Positions 56,231 to 64,000 of a DNA stretch of 64,000 nucleotides are shown in pieces (within the stretch, counting starts at the first letter, position 1; each line of letters opens with the position of its first letter). Both the position numbers and the translations under genes were made by a program. The notes under the pieces are model-generated. The model did no database searches, had not been told where the DNA came from, and saw only the letters and a program-made list of their open reading frames with translations. The stretch is from Roseococcus thiosulfatophilus (lineage in GTDB: Bacteria; Pseudomonadota; Alphaproteobacteria; Acetobacterales; Acetobacteraceae): NCBI RefSeq assembly GCF_017311575.1, contig NZ_JAFFQY010000011.1, positions 186,001-250,000 on the forward strand, given 5' to 3'.

Positions 56231-57278
56231 CCCGGATGGCCGTCACGGCCTCGGGGATCATGGCCGCCGTGACGTCCAGGTGCGTGCAGGCGCGCACGCG
56301 GCCGCCGAGGCCGCTGACCATGATGCCCTGCAGGGCGAGGCGGCGCTGGAGTTCCTCCACGGAAACGCCCGTGCCCTTGATGTCGAAGAAGACGAGGTTG
56401 GTGTCCGGCTCCTCCACCACCACGCCCTCGATCTGCGCGAGGCCGCGCGCGAGGGCTTTCGCGTTGGCGTGGTCGTCGGCCAGCCGGTCCACATGGTGGT
56501 CCAGCGCGTAGAGGCATGCGGCGGCGCAGATGCCGGCCTGGCGCATGGAACCGCCCAGGCGCTGCTTCCAGCGCCAGGCCTCGCCGATGAACTCCGAACT
56601 GCCGCAGAGCACGGCCCCCAGCGGCGCGCCCAACCCCTTGGTGAAGTCGAGCCAGACGCTGTCGAAGCCCGCCACCATGTCCTTCGGCGCCACGCCGGCG
56701 GCGACGCAGGCATTCATCAGCCGCGCGCCATCCATATGCGTGGCCCAGCCCTGTTCGCGCGCCACATCGGTGACGGCGGTGAGCTGTTCCAGCGGCCAGA
56801 CCACGCCGCCACCGATATTGGCGGTCTGCTCCACCTCCAGCATGCGCTGGGGGGGCGCGTAGCGGGTCTTGGGGCGGATGCCGGCGCGGACATCATCGGC
56901 GGTGAAGAGGCCGCGCGCGCCCTTCAACGGCATGATCTGCACGCCCGTCAGCGCGGCATGGGTGCCGCCTTCGCTGTGCAGGATGTGGCTGGTCTCGTGC
57001 GCCAGCACCTCATCGCCCTTCTTGCAGTGGGTGAGGATGGCGATGACGTTGCACATGGTCCCGGACGGCAGATACATCGCCGCCTCCTTGCCCATGAGCG
57101 CCGCCATGCGGTCGCACAGCGCATGGACGGTGGGGTCGTCGCCATGCTGCTCGTCGCCCACCTCGGCCTCCATCATCGCGGCCTTCATGGCCGGCGTAGG
57201 GCGGGTCTGGGTGTCGGAATAAAGGTTGATGCGCACGGGCGGCGCACCGGCGGGCGGGCGGTTGGGGGCGTGGACCAT
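56214..57278 (-). CDS. ltaE: Low-specificity L-threonine aldolase
   Basis: This 354-residue fold-type I PLP enzyme cleaves L-threonine and allo-threonine to glycine and acetaldehyde. The PLP lysine is in WLDFTKGLGAPLG. The N-terminal SDTQTRPTPAMKAAM and the Gly-rich SGTMCNV are typical. Annotated starts near MVHAPNRPP fit the family length. It has no close operon partner except YraN downstream; the COQ10-like gene lies 94 bases upstream. The window thus holds both an L-threonine aldolase and a D-threonine aldolase-like gene. Confidence 0.92.
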   Translation of the reverse strand: MVHAPNRPPAGAPPVRINLYSDTQTRPTPAMKAAMMEAEVGDEQHGDDPTVHALCDRMAALMGKEAAMYLPSGTMCNVIAILTHCKKGDEVLAHETSHILHSEGGTHAALTGVQIMPLKGARGLFTADDVRAGIRPKTRYAPPQRMLEVEQTANIGGGVVWPLEQLTAVTDVAREQGWATHMDGARLMNACVAAGVAPKDMVAGFDSVWLDFTKGLGAPLGAVLCGSSEFIGEAWRWKQRLGGSMRQAGICAAACLYALDHHVDRLADDHANAKALARGLAQIEGVVVEEPDTNLVFFDIKGTGVSVEELQRRLALQGIMVSGLGGRVRACTHLDVTAAMIPEAVTAIRDALHA

Positions 57279-57333
57279 GGCGCGAAGGCTAGAACGCTTT
57301 GCCCGCGCCGGGAACGGGGGGTTCTTGCCCGCG

Positions 57334-57370
57334 GCGGCCGATTCACGCCCCGATGATTCCACCGATCGGA
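57334..57370. repeat. REP-like element, copy 4 (reverse orientation)
   Basis: On the minus strand: CCGATCGGTGGAATCATCGGGGCGTGAATCGGCCGC in outline, sharing the flanks of copies 1-3 and the loop GGTGGAATCA with copy 1. It lies between the COQ10-like and ltaE genes. Confidence 0.6.
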
Positions 57371-57372
57371 CG

Positions 57373-57852
57373 CTAGCCGGGCGCGGAAGGCACTTCCGCC
57401 GGCCGCGGCGCGGCGGCGGAGTTGCGGCCATAGACCTGCATGGTCCGGCGCTCGAAGGCGCGCACCATCAGCCGCGTGGCCTCGTTGAAGACGGTGCCGA
57501 TCACGGCCTGCAACAGGCGGGACTTGAATTCGAAGTCCACGAAGAAATCCACCTCCGTGCCCTGCTGCACGGGGTTGAGCTTCCAGGTGTTGTTCAGATA
57601 GCGGAAGGGGCCGTCCAGGTACTGCACCTGGATCATCTCCGGCCGCTGGAGCGTCACGTCGCTGCGGAAGGTCTCACGGAACATCTTGAAGCCGATGGTG
57701 AGGTCCGCCACCAGCTTGGTCTCGTCGCGGCTGAGCACGCGCGCGCCCACGCACCAGGGCAGGAATTCCGGGTAGCGGTGGACGTCGGCGACGATCTGGA
57801 AGACCTCCTCCGGGCGGTGGCGCAGGATGCGCTTTTCGGCATGGGTGGGCAT
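57373..57852 (-). CDS. RatA/COQ10-family START-like protein
   Basis: This 159-residue polyketide cyclase/START-fold protein has the typical AEKRILRHRPEEVFQIVADVHRYPEFLPWC at the start. In mitochondria and alphaproteobacteria such proteins bind ubiquinone and aid respiration (COQ10); in E. coli the relative RatA is called a toxin. A quinone-binding role is more likely here. It overlaps the lipA stop as TGATG, a common pairing in alphaproteobacteria. A Pro/Ala-rich tail follows the domain. Confidence 0.87.
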   Translation of the reverse strand: MPTHAEKRILRHRPEEVFQIVADVHRYPEFLPWCVGARVLSRDETKLVADLTIGFKMFRETFRSDVTLQRPEMIQVQYLDGPFRYLNNTWKLNPVQQGTEVDFFVDFEFKSRLLQAVIGTVFNEATRLMVRAFERRTMQVYGRNSAAAPRPAEVPSAPG

Positions 57853-58829
57853 CAGGCGCCCAATGCCTTGAGGCGCGCTTCCTTCAGCGCCGCGAAGTCC
57901 CGGTCCGCGTGGTAGGAGCTGCGGGTCAGCGGCGTGGCCGAGACCAGCAGGAAACCCTTGGCCCGGGCCATGCTGGCATAGTCCTCGAACTCCGCGGGCT
58001 CCACGAAACGGGCGACGGCGGCGTGCTTCACCGTGGGCTGGAGGTATTGCCCCACCGTCAGGAAATCCACCTCCGCGCTGCGGAGGTCATCCATCACCTG
58101 CTGCACCTCGATGCGCTCCTCGCCCAGGCCCACCATGATGCCGGACTTGGTGAAGATCGTCTTGTCGAGCTGCTTCACGCGGTCCAGTAGCCGCAGCGAA
58201 TGGTAGTAGCGCGCGCCGGGACGGATGCTGGGGTAGAGGCGCGGCACGGTTTCCAGATTGTGGTTGAACACGTCCGGCCGGGCTTCCACCACCACCTCCA
58301 GCGCGCCGGGCTTGCGCAGGAAATCGGGCGTCAGGATTTCGACCGTGGTCTCGGGCGCGCTGGCGCGGATGGCGGCGATGGTCTCCGCGAAGTGGCGGGC
58401 GCCGCCATCGGCCAGGTCATCGCGGTCCACGCTGGTGATGACGACATGCCGCAGGCCGAGCTTGGCCACCGCCTCGCCCACCCGGCGGGGTTCGTCACCG
58501 TCCAGCGCGTTGGGCATTCCGGTCGCGACATTGCAGAAGGCGCAGGCGCGGGTGCAGATCTCGCCCATGATCATCATGGTGGCGTGGCGCTGGGACCAGC
58601 ACTCGCCGATGTTGGGGCAGGCCGCTTCCTCGCAGACCGTGACCAGCTTGTTGTCGCGCATCAGGGCGCGCGTCTCGTGGTAGATCGGGTGGGTGGGCGC
58701 CTTCACCCGGATCCAGGCGGGCTTCCGCTGGATGGGGTTGTCGGGGCGGTTCGCCTTTTCCGGGTGCCGCGCGGCGCCGGTGCGGGCGGTCTCCGCCTTG
58801 CTGCGGTGGTCGATCTCGATGCGGGCCAT
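57852..58829 (-). CDS. lipA: Lipoyl synthase
   Basis: This 325-residue radical SAM enzyme inserts two sulfurs into octanoyl-lipoyl domains. The auxiliary cluster motif [12 protein letters not shown] and the radical SAM motif CTRACAFC are both visible. It serves the lipoyl domains of PDH encoded nearby (pdhB and pdhC). The ATG at 58829 is used. The COQ10-like gene is coupled to it. Confidence 0.96.
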   Translation of the reverse strand: MARIEIDHRSKAETARTGAARHPEKANRPDNPIQRKPAWIRVKAPTHPIYHETRALMRDNKLVTVCEEAACPNIGECWSQRHATMMIMGEICTRACAFCNVATGMPNALDGDEPRRVGEAVAKLGLRHVVITSVDRDDLADGGARHFAETIAAIRASAPETTVEILTPDFLRKPGALEVVVEARPDVFNHNLETVPRLYPSIRPGARYYHSLRLLDRVKQLDKTIFTKSGIMVGLGEERIEVQQVMDDLRSAEVDFLTVGQYLQPTVKHAAVARFVEPAEFEDYASMARAKGFLLVSATPLTRSSYHADRDFAALKEARLKALGA

Positions 58830-59012
58830 GGTGGCTCCATATAGCGCGGGGCGAGGTTTTCCCCAGCCCCCTGCCGCTGAATGGGGCGCGGCGCCCCCTC
58901 CCCACGCTCCGGCCGCACAGCGGCCGGCGCCGCCCAACCAACCGCACGACCCGCGCACCCGAAGCGCGGCGAAAGCCAAGCGCGCGGAGCGCGCGCCGGC
59001 GTCTGAGGCAAG
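58830..59012 (-). other. lipA-lpdA intergenic region with palindromes
   Basis: No gene is visible. Two palindromes occur: GGGGCGC-G-GCGCCCC (58883-58897) and CCGGCCGC-ACA-GCGGCCGG (58909-58927). They may end lpdA transcription or lie in the lipA leader. Confidence 0.45.
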
Positions 59013-60407
59013 CTAAATGTGAATCACTCTTCCATAGGCATCCAGCACGCTCTCATGCATCGCCTCGCTCACCGTCGGGTGGGGGAAGACGGTGTGCATC
59101 AGTTCGGCTTCCGTGGATTCCAGCGTGCGGGCGATGCCATAGCCCTGGATCATCTCCGTCACCTCGGGCCCGACCATATGCGCGCCCAGGAGTTCACCGG
59201 TCTTGGCGTCGAAGACGGTTTTCACGAAGCCCTCGGGCTCGCCCATGGCGATGGCCTTGCCATTGCCGATGAAGGGGAAGCGGCCCACGCGCACCTCGTG
59301 CCCGGCCTCCTTGGCGCGCGCCTCGGTCAGGCCCACGCTCGCCACCTGCGGGCGGCAATAGGTGCAGCCGGGGATGTTCAGCACGTCCATCGGGTGCGGG
59401 TGCATCCCCGCGATGGCCTCCACGCAGATGATGCCCTCATGGCTCGCCTTGTGCGCGAGCCAGGGCGCGCCCGTCAGGTCGCCGATGGCATAGACGCCGG
59501 GCTCGCCGGTGCGGCCCATGGGGTCGGTCTTCACATGGGTGCGCTCGACCTCGACCTTGGTGCCCTCCAGGCCGAGATTCTCCACATTGCCCACGATGCC
59601 GACCGCCGAGATCAGCTTGTCGGCCGTGATGTCCTGCACCTTGCCATTCGCTTCCACGATGGCCGTGATGCTGTCCGCGCCCTTCCGCACGCCCTGCACG
59701 CGCGCATTGGTGATGACCTTCATGCCCTGCTTCTCGAAGGCCTTGTGCACGAAGGCGCTGATCTCGGCGTCCTCGACGGGCAGGATGCGGTCCATCACCT
59801 CGATCAGCGTCACCTCGGCGCCCATGTTGAGGTAGAAGGACGCGAACTCGCTGCCGATGGCGCCCGAGCCCATGACGATGATCTTTTTCGGCAGGGAAGC
59901 CGGCACCATCGCCTCACGGTAGGACCAGATCAGCTTGCCGTCCGGCTCCATGCCCGGCAGCACGCGGGCGCGGGCGCCGGTGGCCAGGATGATGTGCTTC
60001 GCCTCCAGCGCCGCGACATCCTTCCCTTCCTTCGTCACCTTCAGCTTGCCCGGCCCGGCCAGCGCCCCCTGCCCGTCGAACACCGTGACCTTGTTCTTCT
60101 TGAGCAGGTGCTTCACCCCGCCCGAAAGCTGGTTGGCCACCCCGCGCGAACGCTTCACCACCTTCGCGAAGTCGAAGCGCACATTGTCGGCCGCGAAGCC
60201 ATAGGCGTCGAGGCTGTGCAGCAGGTGGTTGATCTCGGAGGCGCGCAGCAGCGCCTTGGTCGGGATGCAGCCCCAGTTGAGGCAGATGCCGCCCAGGTGC
60301 TCGCGCTCCACCAGCGCGACCTTCATCTTGAGCTGCGCGCCGCGGATGGCGGCCACATAGCCGCCAGGCCCGCCGCCCACCACCACCAGGTCGAATGTCT
60401 CGGCCAT
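59013..60407 (-). CDS. lpdA: Dihydrolipoyl dehydrogenase (E3)
   Basis: This is a 464-residue flavoprotein. The FAD motif GGGPGGYVAA and the redox disulfide Cys42/Cys47 in GGICLNWGCIPTKALL are clear. The NAD-binding VMGSGAIGSEFAS and the C-terminal catalytic His in HTVFPHPTVSEAMHES are present. It reoxidises dihydrolipoyl groups of the pyruvate dehydrogenase complex. There is no N-terminal lipoyl domain. It follows the PDH E2 and GNAT genes in the same direction. Confidence 0.95.
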   Translation of the reverse strand: MAETFDLVVVGGGPGGYVAAIRGAQLKMKVALVEREHLGGICLNWGCIPTKALLRASEINHLLHSLDAYGFAADNVRFDFAKVVKRSRGVANQLSGGVKHLLKKNKVTVFDGQGALAGPGKLKVTKEGKDVAALEAKHIILATGARARVLPGMEPDGKLIWSYREAMVPASLPKKIIVMGSGAIGSEFASFYLNMGAEVTLIEVMDRILPVEDAEISAFVHKAFEKQGMKVITNARVQGVRKGADSITAIVEANGKVQDITADKLISAVGIVGNVENLGLEGTKVEVERTHVKTDPMGRTGEPGVYAIGDLTGAPWLAHKASHEGIICVEAIAGMHPHPMDVLNIPGCTYCRPQVASVGLTEARAKEAGHEVRVGRFPFIGNGKAIAMGEPEGFVKTVFDAKTGELLGAHMVGPEVTEMIQGYGIARTLESTEAELMHTVFPHPTVSEAMHESVLDAYGRVIHI

Positions 60408-60418
60408 CTTGCCTCTCC

Positions 60419-60883
60419 TCAGGCGGCGAGCGCGGAGAGTGCCGCGCCGGTCAGCCGCCGGTCCGTCCATTGCGTGCGCGCCGTGGCCCCGATGCGGTCA
60501 TAGAGGGCGATGGCCGGCGCGTTCCAGTCGAGCACATTCCACTCCAGCGCGACGAAGCCTTCCTCCAGCGTCAGCCGCGCCAGCGCCCGCAGCAGCGCCA
60601 TGCCATGCCCCGCGCCGCGATGGGCCGGGAGCACGAAAAGGTCCTCCAGCCATAGCCCCCGCCCGCCCAGGAAGGTCAGCGCGGTGGGGTAGAAGAGGGC
60701 GATGCCGACGGCCTCGCCCTCCACCTCGGCCAGCAGGGCGCGGGCCGCGCCCTGGTCGAGCAACCGGGCGAAATCCGCCTCGGTGGCGCGGAATTCGCCG
60801 AGCAGTTCCTCATACTCGGCCAGGGCCCGCACCAGCCGGAAGACGGCCGGTGCATCGGCCGGGCTGGCCGGGCGGATGGTCAC
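60419..60883 (-). CDS. GNAT-family N-acetyltransferase
   Basis: This is a 154-residue single GNAT domain. The acetyl-CoA pyrophosphate loop is [11 protein letters not shown], with the preceding strand [11 protein letters not shown] and the C-terminal [14 protein letters not shown] typical of the diamine/polyamine acetyltransferase-like group. The substrate is unknown. It starts with GTG at 60883, overlapping the E2 stop as GTGA, so it is translated with pdhC. Confidence 0.85.
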   Translation of the reverse strand: MTIRPASPADAPAVFRLVRALAEYEELLGEFRATEADFARLLDQGAARALLAEVEGEAVGIALFYPTALTFLGGRGLWLEDLFVLPAHRGAGHGMALLRALARLTLEEGFVALEWNVLDWNAPAIALYDRIGATARTQWTDRRLTGAALSALAA

Positions 60884-62214
60884 AGCATCAGGCTCAGCGG
60901 GTTCTCGATCAGGCCCTTCAGCGTGGCCATGAACTCAGCCCCCAGCGCGCCATCCACGACGCGGTGGTCCGCCGAGAGCTGGCAGGTCATCACCGTCGCG
61001 ATGGCCAGCGCGCCATTCCTCACCACCGGCCGCTGCTCGCCCGCGCCCACGGCCAGAATGGCGGCCTGGGGCGGGTTGATGATGGCCGAGAAGAAGGACA
61101 CGCCATACATCCCCATGTTGGAGATGCTGAAGCCGCCGCCCTGGAACTCCTCAGGCTTCAGCTTGCCCGATTTCGCCCGCGCGCCGAGGTCCTTCATCTC
61201 GTTGGAGATGGTGGCGAGCCCCTTGCGGTCCGCGCCCTTCACGATGGGCGTGATCAGCCCGTCCGGGATGGCCACGGCCACGCTGATGTCCACGTCCTGG
61301 AACTGCAGGATGGCCTCATCCGTCCAGGCGGCATTCACGCCCGGATGGCGGCGCAGCGCCACGGCGCAGGCCTTGATGATGAGGTCGTTCACCGAAAGCT
61401 TGAAGGCGCCCGCGCCCTCCTTGGGCGATTGCGCGTTGAGGTCGGCGCGCAGCTTCAGCAGCGCGTCGATCTCGAAATCCATCGCCACGTAGAAATGCGG
61501 CACGGTGGTCTTCGATTCCGTGAGCCGCCGCGCGATGACCTTGCGCATGGAGGAATTGGGCACGGCCGTGTGCGGCGCCGTGATGTTGGGCGCCGCGGCG
61601 GGCTTTGGCGCCGGGGCGGAAGCGGGCTTCCCCGCCTCCGCGGTCACGGGTGCAGCGTCGCGCTTCGGGGCCGCCGGGCGGTTCATTGCCGCCTCGACAT
61701 CGGCCTTCACGATTCGCCCCTGCGGTCCGCTGCCCGTGACCGCGGCCAACTCAATTCCTGCCTGCTGCGCCATGCGCCGCGCGAGCGGCGAGGCGAAGAC
61801 GCGATCGCCCGACGCGGCCGGCGCCGGCGCGGGTTTCGGCGCCTCCGCCTTGGAAGCGGGCGGCGGCACCGGCTGCTCCGGCGCGCCGGCGACCTTGCCG
61901 CCGGCCTCCTTCACGCCCTCCAGCGCGGGCGAGCCGGAAGGGGATGGGGCGGCCTCCTTCGGCGCCTCCTCGCCCTCCTCCACCAGCACGGCGATGACGT
62001 CGTTCACCTTCACGCCCTCGGTGCCGTCGGCGACCACGATCTTGCCGAGGATGCCCTCATCCACGGCCTCGACCTCCATCGTGGCCTTGTCCGTCTCGAT
62101 CTCGGCGATAATGTCGCCGGCCTTGATCGCATCGCCCTCCTTCTTCAGCCAGCGGGCGAGCGTGCCCTCCGTCATGGTGGGCGAGAGGGCGGGCATCAGG
62201 ATGTTGGTGGCCAT
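60880..62214 (-). CDS. pdhC: Pyruvate dehydrogenase E2, dihydrolipoamide acetyltransferase
   Basis: This is a 444-residue E2. It has an N-terminal lipoyl domain (Lys in [15 protein letters not shown]), a Pro/Ala-rich linker, a peripheral subunit-binding domain near [18 protein letters not shown], and a C-terminal catalytic domain with the His and Asp in DHRVVDG. It forms the complex core and transfers acetyl groups to CoA. It is downstream of pdhB by 18 bases and upstream of the GNAT gene. Confidence 0.95.
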   Translation of the reverse strand: MATNILMPALSPTMTEGTLARWLKKEGDAIKAGDIIAEIETDKATMEVEAVDEGILGKIVVADGTEGVKVNDVIAVLVEEGEEAPKEAAPSPSGSPALEGVKEAGGKVAGAPEQPVPPPASKAEAPKPAPAPAASGDRVFASPLARRMAQQAGIELAAVTGSGPQGRIVKADVEAAMNRPAAPKRDAAPVTAEAGKPASAPAPKPAAAPNITAPHTAVPNSSMRKVIARRLTESKTTVPHFYVAMDFEIDALLKLRADLNAQSPKEGAGAFKLSVNDLIIKACAVALRRHPGVNAAWTDEAILQFQDVDISVAVAIPDGLITPIVKGADRKGLATISNEMKDLGARAKSGKLKPEEFQGGGFSISNMGMYGVSFFSAIINPPQAAILAVGAGEQRPVVRNGALAIATVMTCQLSADHRVVDGALGAEFMATLKGLIENPLSLML

Positions 62215-62232
62215 GTGCGGGCGCCCCTTGCT

Positions 62233-63612
62233 TCAGCGGTAGGTCACGGCGCGCGCCGCTTCCACCACCTGTTCGAGGCGCGGCAGGGCGAGCTTCTCGA
62301 GATTGGCGGCGTAGGGCATCGGCAGGTCAAGCCCCGTCACGCGGGTCGGCGGCGCGTCGAGGTGGTCGAAGGCGTGTTCCATGATCTGCATGGCCACCTC
62401 GGCGCCGATACCGGCATAGGGCCACCCTTCTTCCAGCGTCACCAGGCGGTTCGTCTTCTTCACGGAGTTCACGATGGTCTCCGTGTCCAACGGCCGCAGC
62501 GTGCGAAGGTTGATGACCTCGGCGCTGATGCCCTGCTCGGCCAGCTTTTCCGCCGCCTGCATGGCCATGCCGACCATGATGGAGAAGGCGACGAGCGTGA
62601 CGTCCGTGCCCTCGCGCTCGATCTTGGCCTTGCCGATGGGCAGGATGAAGTCGTCATCCGTGGGGCATTCGAAGCTCTGCCCGTAGAGGATCTCGTTCTC
62701 CAGGAAGATGACCGGGTTTGGGTCGCGTATGGCCGCGCGCAGCAGCCCCTTCGCATCGGCGGCCGACCAGGGTGCGATCACCTTCAGCCCCGGGCAATGC
62801 GCGTACCAGGAGGCGTAGCACTGCGAATGCTGCGCCGCCACGCGGGACGCGGCGCCATTGGGCCCGCGGAACACGATGGGGCAGCCCAGTTGCCCGCCCG
62901 ACATGTAGAGCGTCTTGGCGGCCGAGTTGATGATCTGGTCAATGGCCTGCATCGAGAAGTTGAAGGTCATGAACTCGACGATGGGCTTCAACCCGTTGAA
63001 GGCCGCGCCCACCGCCATGCCGGTGAAGCCATGCTCCGTGATCGGCATGTCCATGACGCGCTTGGGGCCGAACTCGTCCAGCAGGCCCTGGCTGATCTTG
63101 TAGGCGCCCTGGTACTGGCCGACCTCCTCGCCGATCAGGAAGACGTCGCCATCCAGGCGCATCTCGGCCGCCATGGCGTCGCGCAGCGCCTCGCGCACGG
63201 TCATGCTGCGCGTCGGGCCCCAATCCTTCTCGGGCTGGGCGGAGGGGGTGGCGGCCACGTCCCAGGGCACGGCGCTGCCCTTGGCCTCGGCGGGCTTCTC
63301 GGCCTTCGGGGCCTCCTCCTTCGGAGCCTCGTCCTTCGCGGGTTTCGGCGCCTCGGCCTTGGCCCCGCCCGAACCGCCATCCAGCTCCGCGATCGGGCTG
63401 TTCACCGACACGTTCTCCGTGCCCTCGGGCACGAGGATGCGGGTGATGGTGCCCTCATCCACCGCCTCGACCTCCATGGTGGCCTTGTCGGTCTCGATCT
63501 CGGCGATCACGTCGCCGGACTTCACCGCATCGCCTTCCTTCTTCAGCCACCGCGCGAGCTTGCCCTCCGTCATGGTGGGCGAAAGCGCCGGCATCAGGAT
63601 CTCGACGCCCAT
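62233..63612 (-). CDS. pdhB: Pyruvate dehydrogenase E1 beta with N-terminal lipoyl domain
   Basis: This is a 459-residue E1 beta. Residues 1-80 are a lipoyl domain nearly identical to that of E2 ([17 protein letters not shown]), followed by an Ala/Glu/Lys linker. The transketolase-like beta subunit starts about residue 135 ([18 protein letters not shown]). A lipoylated E1 beta is typical of alphaproteobacteria. It joins pdhA to form the thiamine-diphosphate decarboxylase. The pdhA stop and this ATG are one base apart. Confidence 0.95.
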   Translation of the reverse strand: MGVEILMPALSPTMTEGKLARWLKKEGDAVKSGDVIAEIETDKATMEVEAVDEGTITRILVPEGTENVSVNSPIAELDGGSGGAKAEAPKPAKDEAPKEEAPKAEKPAEAKGSAVPWDVAATPSAQPEKDWGPTRSMTVREALRDAMAAEMRLDGDVFLIGEEVGQYQGAYKISQGLLDEFGPKRVMDMPITEHGFTGMAVGAAFNGLKPIVEFMTFNFSMQAIDQIINSAAKTLYMSGGQLGCPIVFRGPNGAASRVAAQHSQCYASWYAHCPGLKVIAPWSAADAKGLLRAAIRDPNPVIFLENEILYGQSFECPTDDDFILPIGKAKIEREGTDVTLVAFSIMVGMAMQAAEKLAEQGISAEVINLRTLRPLDTETIVNSVKKTNRLVTLEEGWPYAGIGAEVAMQIMEHAFDHLDAPPTRVTGLDLPMPYAANLEKLALPRLEQVVEAARAVTYR

Positions 63613-63613
63613 C

Positions 63614-64000
63614 TCACTTGGTCTCCAGAAGGATGTCGGTCCAGAGCTCGCTCTCCGGCGGCTCCGGCGATTCCTGCGCGAATTCCGCGCTGTCCTGCAC
63701 GATGGCCTTCACCTCGTCGTCGATCTTCTTGAGGTCGGCCTCGGTCACGCCCTGGGCCAGCAGCTCGGCCCGCGCGGTCTCCAGGCAGTCATGCTGCTCG
63801 CGCATCTTCTGCACCTCCTCGCGGGTGCGGTACTTCGCGGGGTCGGACATGGAGTGGCCGCGATAGCGGTAGGTCTTCATCTCCAGCAAATAGGGGCCGT
63901 TGCCGGCGCGGCAGTGGGCCACCGCCCGGCTGCCGGCCTCGAACACGGTCTGGACGTTCATGCCGTCCACCTGCTCACCGGGAATGCCCCAGGGCGCGCC
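63614..64000 (-). CDS. pdhA: Pyruvate dehydrogenase E1 alpha (C-terminal part)
   Basis: The 5' end lies beyond the window; about 128 C-terminal residues are present. The phosphorylation-loop-type sequence [20 protein letters not shown] is diagnostic of E1 alpha, and ELWTDIL is the usual tail. The frame remains open to the window edge. It is the first gene of the pdhA-pdhB-pdhC set transcribed leftwards. Its stop is followed after one base by the pdhB ATG. Confidence 0.94.
   Translation of the reverse strand, partial: GAPWGIPGEQVDGMNVQTVFEAGSRAVAHCRAGNGPYLLEMKTYRYRGHSMSDPAKYRTREEVQKMREQHDCLETARAELLAQGVTEADLKKIDDEVKAIVQDSAEFAQESPEPPESELWTDILLETK

Overview
The window is GC-rich DNA (about 70% by eye) that is almost entirely protein-coding. 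Genes are short-spaced and often overlap as ATGA, GTGA or TGATG, with GC-ending codons throughout. The gene content (UPF0262, DUF983, a COQ10/RatA-type cyclase, glyQ-glyS-ppdK, a pyruvate dehydrogenase whose E1 beta carries its own lipoyl domain, a Bug-type solute receptor and several ABC importers of the nitrate/sulfonate type) points to an alphaproteobacterium. An Acetobacteraceae/Roseomonas-like chromosome is my best guess. That assignment is inference from gene families, not from a marker gene. I see no rRNA, tRNA, CRISPR array, insertion sequence or prophage.

Layout. 1-2.6 kb: a RidA-family protein, a secreted CHAP-domain hydrolase behind a long leader, and a Bug/TctC-type periplasmic receptor. 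2.6-9.3 kb: after a cluster of nested palindromes comes a minus-strand run of six overlapping genes (threonine synthase-like PLP enzyme, M81 metallopeptidase, small secreted protein, D-threonine aldolase-like enzyme, and HdrC- and HdrB-like Fe-S proteins). An M20 peptidase is divergent from it. This is the most system-like uncharacterised unit in the window. 9.3-12.7 kb: an NDP-forming acyl-CoA synthetase, a MaoC-type hydratase and a VOC protein form an operon, with a LysR gene convergent to it. 12.7-20.8 kb: housekeeping and accessory genes (DUF2076, CoA-binding protein, S49 peptidase, cupin, NTF2-like, Asp/Glu racemase, DUF983, UPF0262, PepSY, mtnA, DUF3237). 20.8-25.7 kb: a TetR regulator and a two-gene RND efflux pump, with operator-like palindromes.

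25.7-29.9 kb: a rhodanese, then an ABC importer with an Asp/Glu racemase-superfamily enzyme. 29.9-36.7 kb: a serralysin-like protein that has lost its zinc ligands, a TetR regulator divergent from a TTC38-like TPR protein, a gamma-glutamyltransferase-family protein and a D-aminopeptidase. 36.7-44.3 kb: an NCS2 permease with an extra C-terminal domain, then glyQ-glyS-ppdK. 44.3-48.5 kb: a long inverted repeat, then an ABC importer operon ending in an amidohydrolase. 48.6-55.9 kb: a Pat-like protein acetyltransferase, an HSL-type esterase, a zinc alcohol dehydrogenase and a fused membrane/spermidine-synthase-like protein. 55.8-64 kb: the minus-strand pyruvate dehydrogenase and lipoate region pdhA(partial)-pdhB-pdhC-GNAT-lpdA-lipA-COQ10-like-ltaE-YraN.

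The genes that clearly work together are the PDH/lipoate block, glycyl-tRNA synthetase, the RND pump with its TetR gene, and the two ABC importers. Four copies of a short REP-like element (CCGATC, variable hairpin, GCGTGAATCGGCCGC) lie between genes at 16.3, 52.3 (two copies) and 57.3 kb.
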